A DNA stretch of 5,583 bases from NCBI GenBank assembly GCA_023438965.1, contig JAEXPB010000535.1, positions 1-5,583 of the forward strand, given 5' to 3'. The notes under the pieces were generated by a model. The model had not been told where the DNA came from. It did not search any database and saw nothing but the letters and a program-made list of their open reading frames with translations. The stretch comes from Bacillota bacterium (GTDB lineage: Bacteria; Bacillota; Clostridia; Saccharofermentanales; UBA5734). Of this stretch, positions 1-4,427 are shown piece after piece; the stretch's first letter is position 1; each line of letters begins with the position of its first letter. Both the position numbers and the translations under genes were made by a program.

Positions 1-469
1 CATCGACGACGCGGATGTCATCAACTGCCTGAAACTGCTGACCTTCCTCAGCCTCGATGAAATCGGCGCCTATGCCCGGGCGGAAGGTTCGGCGATCAAT
101 GACGCCAAAAAGCGGCTGGCCTTCGAAGTCACCGCCATCGTCCATGGCCAGGCCCAGGCCGATGCCGCCCGCAAGCAGGCGGAAGACCTGTTCGAGCGCG
201 GCGGCCGGTCAGACGCCATGCCCCGGACGCCGGTCAGCCGCCAGGCGCTCAGCCAGGGCGTCCCGCTCCTGGACCTGCTGCTGGAAATCCGCCTGGTCCC
301 CTCCAAGGGCGAAGGCCGCCGGCTGATCCAGCAGAGCGGCATCTATCTGAACGACGAACCGGTCAGCGATTTCAACCGCCTGCTGACCGAGGCGGATTTT
401 ACCCAGGGCGAAGCGATCCTGCGCAAAGGCAAGAAGATCTACCATGCCCTGACCGTCGCCGACACTTGA
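1..469 (+). CDS. tyrS: Tyrosyl-tRNA synthetase, C-terminal part (5' end outside window)
   Basis: This is the last 155 residues of TyrS, the cytosolic enzyme that charges tRNA-Tyr with tyrosine; reading starts at base 2. Seen in the sequence: the anticodon-binding helical region with LKLLTFLSLDEI (visible residues 10-21) and the AIVHGQAQA stretch (45-53), which corresponds to the LVHG-type motif conserved at this point in bacterial TyrS. A C-terminal S4 RNA-binding domain follows from about residue 88 to 150, with SKGEGRRLIQQSGIYLND (101-118) as its core. The S4 tail is typical of bacterial TyrS. The catalytic Rossmann domain with its HIGH and KMSKS motifs lies upstream of the window, as would any T-box leader. 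The reading frame is intact to a TGA stop and a Rho-independent terminator follows. Identification is firm; the exact total length is unknown. Confidence 0.95.
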   Translation, partial: IDDADVINCLKLLTFLSLDEIGAYARAEGSAINDAKKRLAFEVTAIVHGQAQADAARKQAEDLFERGGRSDAMPRTPVSRQALSQGVPLLDLLLEIRLVPSKGEGRRLIQQSGIYLNDEPVSDFNRLLTEADFTQGEAILRKGKKIYHALTVADT

Positions 470-481
470 TTCACGTTCGGC

Positions 482-498
482 CGGCCTGCAGGAGGCCG
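482..498 (+). other. Small GC-rich hairpin between tyrS stop and its terminator
   Basis: CGGCCT (482-487) can pair with AGGCCG (493-498) around a 5-base loop. It has no T tract after it, so it is not itself a terminator. It may only add structure to the tyrS 3' untranslated region; no function is claimed. Confidence 0.35.
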
Positions 499-524
499 CG
501 CCCGGGATTGATCCAAGCATGAAG

Positions 525-559
525 AAGACCGCCGGTTTACCAAGAACGGGCGGTCTTTT
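525..559 (+). terminator. Rho-independent terminator of tyrS
   Basis: AAGACCGCC (525-533) pairs perfectly with GGCGGTCTT (549-557), leaving a 15-base loop, and the stem runs into TTTT (556-559). It lies about 55 bases after the tyrS stop, and no gene follows it on this strand. The U tract is short, so termination may be incomplete, but the oncoming rpsT transcript has a separate terminator just beyond. Confidence 0.8.
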
Positions 560-573
560 GCCGTCCAGACAAC

Positions 574-601
574 AAAAAATACCCTCCAGTAAACTGAAGG
601 G
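574..601 (-). terminator. Rho-independent terminator of rpsT
   Basis: Read on the minus strand, CCCTTCAG (601-594) pairs with CTGGAGGG (589-582) around the tetraloop TTTA. The 8-base stem has one G-T wobble and is followed by TATTTTTT (581-574). It stands about 30 bases after the rpsT stop. With the tyrS terminator it makes a back-to-back pair between two convergent genes. Confidence 0.9.
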
Positions 602-632
602 CATCTTCCATTGCACGGCATAAGCTCTGGCT

Positions 633-893
633 TTATTCGGCCTTCTTGGCAGCCTTGGCCAGCTTGGACATTTTACGCGCCACGTTGTTCTTATGCAGAT
701 AGCCTTTGGCAGCGGCCTTGTCAAGCATGGACTGGGCTTCACGAACCATATCACCAGCATTTTCCGCAGAAGAAGCCACGGCAGACCGGGTCTTTTTCAG
801 GGAAGTGCGGATTTCGCTCTTTTGAATCTTGTTGACAGCGGTTTTCTTTTCAGTAACGCTGACTCGCTTGATAGCAGATTTGATATTCGGCAT
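633..893 (-). CDS. rpsT: 30S ribosomal protein S20
   Basis: An 86-residue protein of the expected size for bS20, which binds 16S rRNA early in assembly of the small subunit. Seen in the sequence: the family start MPNIKSAIKRV, then a strongly basic, alanine-rich helical chain containing KTAVNKIQKSEIRTSLKK and, near the C terminus, KAAAKGYLHKNNVARKMSKL, which is the conserved S20 signature region; it ends in a lysine/alanine tail. The ATG at 893-891 is preceded by AGGAGGTG seven bases away, which fixes the start. The gene is monocistronic: its own promoter lies at 942-970 and its terminator at 574-601. It converges on tyrS and is divergent from rnj. The codon use and base composition match the other housekeeping genes here. 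Identification is essentially certain. Confidence 0.97.
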   Translation of the reverse strand: MPNIKSAIKRVSVTEKKTAVNKIQKSEIRTSLKKTRSAVASSAENAGDMVREAQSMLDKAAAKGYLHKNNVARKMSKLAKAAKKAE

Positions 894-900
894 GATTTCT

Positions 901-908
901 CACCTCCT
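901..908 (-). promoter_or_regulatory. Ribosome binding site of rpsT
   Basis: The minus strand reads AGGAGGTG, a near-complete match to the anti-Shine-Dalgarno sequence, seven bases before the ATG of rpsT. Its strength fits a highly expressed ribosomal protein. Confidence 0.9.
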
Positions 909-941
909 GCCTGGACTTCTGTCAGATTTTGGCACTGGTGT

Positions 942-970
942 ATTTTATCACGGAACGGAGTCGATGGCAA
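942..970 (-). promoter_or_regulatory. Promoter of rpsT (sigma-70/sigma-A type)
   Basis: On the minus strand, TTGCCA (970-965) and TAAAAT (947-942) are separated by exactly 17 bases. Against TTGACA and TATAAT these match 5 of 6 and 5 of 6. Transcription would begin near 935, giving a leader of about 40 bases that ends in the strong ribosome binding site. The call rests on motif and spacing only. Confidence 0.75.
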
Positions 971-986
971 GAGATGCAGAAAACAT

Positions 987-1015
987 TTTCCAATCGTTCC
1001 GCATCGTGTTATGAT
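987..1015 (+). promoter_or_regulatory. Likely promoter of rnj (sigma-70/sigma-A type)
   Basis: TTTCCA (987-992) and TATGAT (1010-1015) are spaced by 17 bases. The -10 matches the consensus at 5 of 6 positions, the -35 at 4 of 6. Transcription would start near 1022, giving a leader of about 38 bases before the ATG at 1060. The -35 elements of this promoter and of the divergent rpsT promoter lie only about 16 bases apart. It looks weaker than the rpsT promoter. Confidence 0.6.
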
Positions 1016-1043
1016 AAACATAAGTGGAAATATACGCAATACT

Positions 1044-1048
1044 GGAGG
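1044..1048 (+). promoter_or_regulatory. Ribosome binding site that decides the rnj start
   Basis: GGAGG (1044-1048) precedes the ATG at 1060 by 11 bases, a slightly long but workable gap. An in-frame GTG at 1024 would add 12 residues, but this site would then lie inside the coding region and no comparable site precedes the GTG. ATG 1060 is therefore preferred. Confidence 0.7.
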
Positions 1049-1059
1049 TATTCGACAAC

Positions 1060-3195
1060 ATGCCCTTTAAACCCAACCGAAGCAATGCCCGGTTGGCGCC
1101 GCGGCGCCGCCCGGAAACCGAAGCGGATGGCCCTTCTGCCCTTCCCGCCGGCGCCGCCCCAGCCCCATCGGAACGGACCGAAGCCGGTAAAGAATCGGTT
1201 CCCGCCCGGCGAACCAGACCGCCGCGCCGGCGCAAGCCGCCCGTTGCCAGCTCCGCCGGTTCCCAGCCGGAAAAAGTGCCAACCGTCGTGATCGGCAATC
1301 CGGCCGCGGCCGCGGGCAAACCAGCCGCAGCAACCGGCAAACCAGCCGGTGCGGTCGGCAAGCCGGCCGGCCCGGCCAACAAACCGCCCGTTAAACGAAA
1401 TCATAAACCAACCCAGCCGGCTCAACCGGCTGCCGCTATTCCGACCGTTGTCGCCGCGCCGCCAACCGACAAGCAGCCGGACCATAAACCCGGCCAGCGC
1501 AGGAAAAAGGCCCACGCGGCCCCCACCAGCAACGAACCGGTGCTCCGGATCATCCCGCTGGGCGGCATGCGTGAGATCGGCAAGAACCTGACTGTATACG
1601 AATATGGACCGGACATGATCGTCGTCGACTGCGGCATCGCTTTCCCGGATGAAGACATGCCCGGCATCGATGTCGTCATCCCGGACTTCTCCTATCTGGT
1701 CCGCAACCGGGACAAGCTGCGCGGCATTTTCCTGACCCATGGCCATGAAGACCACATCGGCGCCCTGCCCTGGCTGTGCAAGGACCTGAAAGTGCCGATC
1801 TACGGCAATCGCCTGACAATCGAGCTGACCCGCCTGAAGCTGGAAGACCGCGGCACCGGCGTCAGCGGCGCCATCCTGCATCCGATCAAGGACGGCGTCG
1901 TCATTCCGGCCGGCGTTTTCAGCGTCGAGTTCATTCATGTCAATCACAGCATCGCCGACGCCAACGCCCTGGCCATCCGCACCCCCGCCGGCACGATCTT
2001 CCATTCCGGCGACTTCAAGGTCGACTATACGCCGATCAACGGCGGGCCGATCGACCTGCCCCGCATTGCCGCCATCGGCGACGAGGGCGTCCTGTTGATG
2101 GTCTGCGAAAGCACCAACATCGAGCGCAAGGGCAGTTCGCCGTCGGAAAGCAAGGTCGGTGAAACCTTTGCCGACCTGTTCGGCAAGGCGCCCGGCCGGA
2201 TCATGGTTGCCACGTTTTCATCCAATGTTTTCCGGATGCAGCAGATCTTCACCGCCGCCGAGCAATATAACCGCAAGGTTGCCTTGATCGGCCGCAGCAT
2301 GGTCAATGTCTTCACCGCCGCCAATTCGCTCGGTTACCTGACCATGCGGCCGGACACCCTGATCGACATCAATCAGATCGACCGCTACGATGCCGACGAG
2401 CTGGTCCTGATCACCACCGGCAGCCAGGGCGAGCCGATGTCGGCCCTGACGCGGATGGCCTTCTCCGAGCACAAGCGGGTGGAGATTCTGCCCGACGACA
2501 CGGTCATCATCTCGGCCAGCCCGATTCCCGGCAACGAAAAGCCGATCTACCGGGTGATCAACGAGCTGTTCAAGCGCGGCGCCCATGTCATTTACGAATC
2601 ACTGTCGGAAATCCACGTCTCCGGCCATGCGTACATGGAAGAGCTGAAGCTGCTGCACAACCTGGTCCGACCCAAGTACTTCATCCCCGGCCACGGCGAA
2701 TACCGCCATTTGTACCGGCACGCCGAAATGGCCCACCAGATGGGGCTGCCCTGGGACAACATCTTCCTGCTCAATAACGGCGACATCTTCGAATACCAGG
2801 ACGGTAAAGCCCGGATCGGCGGTTTTACCAGCGCCACCGGCGTCCTGATCGACGGCTCCGGCATGGTCGACGTGGACAACCCGGTCCTGCGCGACCGCCG
2901 CCTGATGGCGGAAGACGGCGTCCTGGCCGTCTTTGTGGCCATCAGCCTGGAGACCGGCGAGCTGATCGGCGAGCCGGACATCCAGGCCAGCGGCTTCATT
3001 TATGAACGGGAATCCACCCGGATCATCCAGGAATGCCAGAAGCGGATCGCCCAATTCGCCCGCAAAGCCAGCGGCGGCAACAAACCGCTGGCGGCGATGA
3101 TCCAGACCGGCGCCCTGCGCGACCTGCTGCGCGACCTGCTGTTCGAGCGGACCAAGCGGCGCCCGATCATCCTGATCTCGGTCAAGGAGATTTAG
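1060..3195 (+). CDS. rnj: Ribonuclease J with long disordered N-terminal arm
   Basis: A 711-residue RNase J, a metal-dependent endo- and 5'-3' exoribonuclease of the metallo-beta-lactamase/beta-CASP fold that acts in mRNA turnover and rRNA maturation in Firmicutes. The catalytic part begins near residue 161 with LRIIPLGGMREIGKN. Seen in the sequence: HGHEDH at 227-232 (the HxHxDH zinc motif), H296 in HVNHS, D318 in SGDFK, the beta-CASP stretch with STNIERKGSSPSES, HVSGH at 519-523, and PGHGEYRHL with H545. All expected metal ligands are present, so it should be active. From about residue 600 on lies the C-terminal domain, ending in RRPIILISVKEI. Residues 1-160 are rich in Ala, Pro, Lys and Arg and look unstructured; this arm is absent from the roughly 555-residue Bacillus enzymes. 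The gene stands alone between a promoter and a strong terminator. Whether it is J1- or J2-like cannot be told here. Confidence 0.96.
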   Translation: MPFKPNRSNARLAPRRRPETEADGPSALPAGAAPAPSERTEAGKESVPARRTRPPRRRKPPVASSAGSQPEKVPTVVIGNPAAAAGKPAAATGKPAGAVGKPAGPANKPPVKRNHKPTQPAQPAAAIPTVVAAPPTDKQPDHKPGQRRKKAHAAPTSNEPVLRIIPLGGMREIGKNLTVYEYGPDMIVVDCGIAFPDEDMPGIDVVIPDFSYLVRNRDKLRGIFLTHGHEDHIGALPWLCKDLKVPIYGNRLTIELTRLKLEDRGTGVSGAILHPIKDGVVIPAGVFSVEFIHVNHSIADANALAIRTPAGTIFHSGDFKVDYTPINGGPIDLPRIAAIGDEGVLLMVCESTNIERKGSSPSESKVGETFADLFGKAPGRIMVATFSSNVFRMQQIFTAAEQYNRKVALIGRSMVNVFTAANSLGYLTMRPDTLIDINQIDRYDADELVLITTGSQGEPMSALTRMAFSEHKRVEILPDDTVIISASPIPGNEKPIYRVINELFKRGAHVIYESLSEIHVSGHAYMEELKLLHNLVRPKYFIPGHGEYRHLYRHAEMAHQMGLPWDNIFLLNNGDIFEYQDGKARIGGFTSATGVLIDGSGMVDVDNPVLRDRRLMAEDGVLAVFVAISLETGELIGEPDIQASGFIYERESTRIIQECQKRIAQFARKASGGNKPLAAMIQTGALRDLLRDLLFERTKRRPIILISVKEI
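1294..1398 (+). repeat. Tandem 21-base repeats coding GKPA-type heptads in the RNase J arm
   Basis: Five consecutive 21-base units begin at 1294, 1315, 1336, 1357 and 1378. They encode GNPAAAA, GKPAAAT, GKPAGAV, GKPAGPA and the diverged NKPPVKR. The middle three are closest (GGCAARCCRGCCG at their starts). The array lies inside the disordered arm of RNase J (residues 79-113) and probably grew by slippage or unequal recombination. The regular lysine and proline spacing would give an extended basic segment that could contact RNA or a protein partner; this is inference. Confidence 0.8.
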
Positions 3196-3220
3196 GGTTT
3201 TAAGCTTTATAAGTTGGTGA

Positions 3221-3260
3221 AACGCCCGGAATGCTGTAATGTGGTATTCCGGGCGTTTTT
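3221..3260 (+). terminator. Rho-independent terminator of rnj
   Basis: AACGCCCGGAAT (3221-3232) pairs perfectly with ATTCCGGGCGTT (3246-3257), with a 13-base loop, and the stem runs into TTTTT (3256-3260). It lies about 25 bases after the rnj stop. On the opposite strand only TTT follows the stem, so it would be a poor stop for transcripts from the Rhs side. It marks the last clear element of the GC-rich housekeeping block. Confidence 0.92.
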
Positions 3261-3283
3261 CGGTGGGGCATTGTGATTTTTTA

Positions 3284-3299
3284 GGGAAAAAAATTTCCC
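3284..3299. repeat. Short perfect inverted repeat in the rnj-to-pseudogene gap
   Basis: GGGAAA (3284-3289) and TTTCCC (3294-3299) form a perfect inverted repeat around AAAA. No T tract follows it in either direction, so it is not a terminator. It could be an operator-like site or chance in AT-rich DNA. The rest of 3261-3312 shows nothing else I can interpret. Confidence 0.35.
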
Positions 3300-3312
3300 G
3301 ATATTAGTGTAA

Positions 3313-3892
3313 CTGTCCAATAATCGGCAAAATCTCATATCTGAATATGAAGTGACCGAACGCAGCCGCTCAAGGAGTTGTCCGAAGTGTAAAACGGTTC
3401 GAAAACTACACCATCATGTCACGAGAGATCGCTATGTTGGTTATTTCCAGATCAAGGTTGGTCGGTTTCATTATCCTCCCTGCAAAGGGACCTTGACTGC
3501 ACTGCCGAGACAACTGTTCAGCTGGTTTCTCAATCCGCTGTGAGATCTACTGCTTATGTTCAAAGCCCATGTGGCAGGGACTGCAGCAGCCAGCTGTTGC
3601 ACTATTATCTGAATCGATATCGCGACTTCGAATCGCCGCTGATCTTGCATTTGCGTGAAAGTGAGCTACTGGGCTGGATCCCACCGGATTCAAAAGAAAG
3701 ATCCGCAATGATAATCACTGAAGCCCACCAAGCAATTGTGGTCAAAGGAAAAGTCCTGCAAACTGAGGTTAATTTCATCACGGTTATCTGCCGAAGCGGA
3801 TTCCGGCCAGCAGCTTTACCCAATTGGATGATTGGGCGTCGCTGATGCCGTGGGTTGACATCCTGCCCGATGATCTGCGCGTCAGTGTGTAA
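3313..3892 (+). pseudogene. Decayed zinc-ribbon protein, probably transposon-associated
   Basis: No intact gene is present, but three partly overlapping reading-frame pieces look like one or two broken proteins. Piece A (open from 3313, first usable start GTG 3352, stop TGA 3541-3543) has CPKC at residues 10-13, HHHVTRDR, then FHYPPCKGTLTALP at 39-52. This resembles the N-terminal zinc ribbon of DUF6431-like proteins found beside insertion-sequence transposases (C-x2-C ... C-x2-C-K-x-T-x-x-x-L-P), but the third cysteine is tyrosine (Y41, codon TAT at 3472-3474, one base from TGT). Piece B (GTG 3540 to 3845, 101 residues) overlaps A by GTGA and carries LLHYYLNRYRDF and ELLGWIPPDSKERS, a plausible continuation in another frame. 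Piece C (3773-3892) reads in the third frame as PKRIPASSFTQLDDWASLMP and beyond. No ribosome binding site precedes A or B. Family assignment is by recollection of the motif and is uncertain; that it is broken is well supported. Confidence 0.5.
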
Positions 3893-3926
3893 GTTCAAGA
3901 TGTGATTTTTATCGGTAACAATAATC

Positions 3927-4427
3927 CTATGAAATTAGTATCTCCTCTTGACTACCATCTGGCTTATCAATAATAAATGCGTGATAACTTGAATCGACAC
4001 TATTTATAGAGTATACAAATCTTAATATTTCATATACATTATCATGATAAATTGCGATTGAGGAAGGCACGATTGTACTAATAATTATTTCATGATATAC
4101 TAAATTATCTTTTTTATATTCCTTTCGATCAAGATTATAATTCTCCTGATTATTCCACAAATATTGTGAAAACCACAATTTACTTTGGCTGCTGCTGTTA
4201 GATATTATGAGACTAATATTAATAATTTCATTTCTTATTGATTCGGGCAAATAATCCAGTAAATTATCATATATTGGAATACTATCTATATCCAGCAGTT
4301 CGTTTTTTTCAAGTTGAGCTATATCAAAATATTCATCTGGTCTTATTGATAACTTTACCCATTCACTGCAGCCTTTTGATAAATAACAGAAATCAATATT
4401 GATATAATTACAAATCACATTCAACAA
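3927..4427 (-). CDS. Putative immunity protein for the upstream Rhs/HINT toxin
   Basis: A 166-residue protein of no family I recognise. It has no signal peptide or clear membrane segment, so it is probably cytoplasmic. It is acidic: by hand count 25 Asp/Glu against 12 Lys/Arg. It is rich in Ile, Asn, Tyr and Ser, as expected from very AT-rich DNA (10 of 60 bases are G or C at 4081-4140). Its start overlaps the last bases of the toxin gene, the usual arrangement for a polymorphic toxin and its immunity gene, and its charge is opposite to that of the toxin tip. No ATG is available at the expected point: TTG at 4427 or TTG at 4424 would serve, the latter giving a TTGA overlap with the toxin stop. 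The immunity role is inferred from position, size and charge, not homology. No terminator is visible after its TAG. Confidence 0.75.
   Translation of the reverse strand: MLNVICNYINIDFCYLSKGCSEWVKLSIRPDEYFDIAQLEKNELLDIDSIPIYDNLLDYLPESIRNEIINISLIISNSSSQSKLWFSQYLWNNQENYNLDRKEYKKDNLVYHEIIISTIVPSSIAIYHDNVYEILRFVYSINSVDSSYHAFIIDKPDGSQEEILIS

Noticed and set aside
209..760. Open frame of 183 codons on the minus strand across tyrS and the tyrS/rpsT gap
   Set aside because: It runs through both terminators and into rpsT in another frame, and its product resembles no protein; it is a shadow of tyrS and rpsT.
1024..1059. GTG at 1024 as the start of rnj
   Set aside because: It would put the GGAGG site inside the gene and begins almost at the predicted transcription start, leaving no leader for ribosome binding.
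693..1070. Open frame of 125 codons on the plus strand opposite rpsT and across the promoter region
   Set aside because: It overlaps rpsT on the opposite strand and both predicted promoters, and lacks a ribosome binding site.
1294..1398. Tandem repeats as a CRISPR array or regulatory iteron
   Set aside because: The 21-base units are contiguous without spacers, keep the reading frame and lie inside a coding region, so they are protein repeats.
1009..2004. Long open frame of 331 codons on the minus strand opposite rnj
   Set aside because: It mirrors the GC-rich RNase J gene, has low-complexity Gly/Arg/Ala composition, no ribosome binding site and no recognisable motif. RNase J on the other strand is unambiguous.
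2592..3054. Two overlapping minus-strand open frames opposite the end of rnj
   Set aside because: Neither has a ribosome binding site or protein-like features; both are shadows of the RNase J C-terminal region.
3284..3299. GGGAAA/TTTCCC hairpin as a terminator for the Rhs-side transcript
   Set aside because: Read on the minus strand it is followed by TAAAAAAT, not a T tract, and it lies more than 600 bases beyond the immunity gene.
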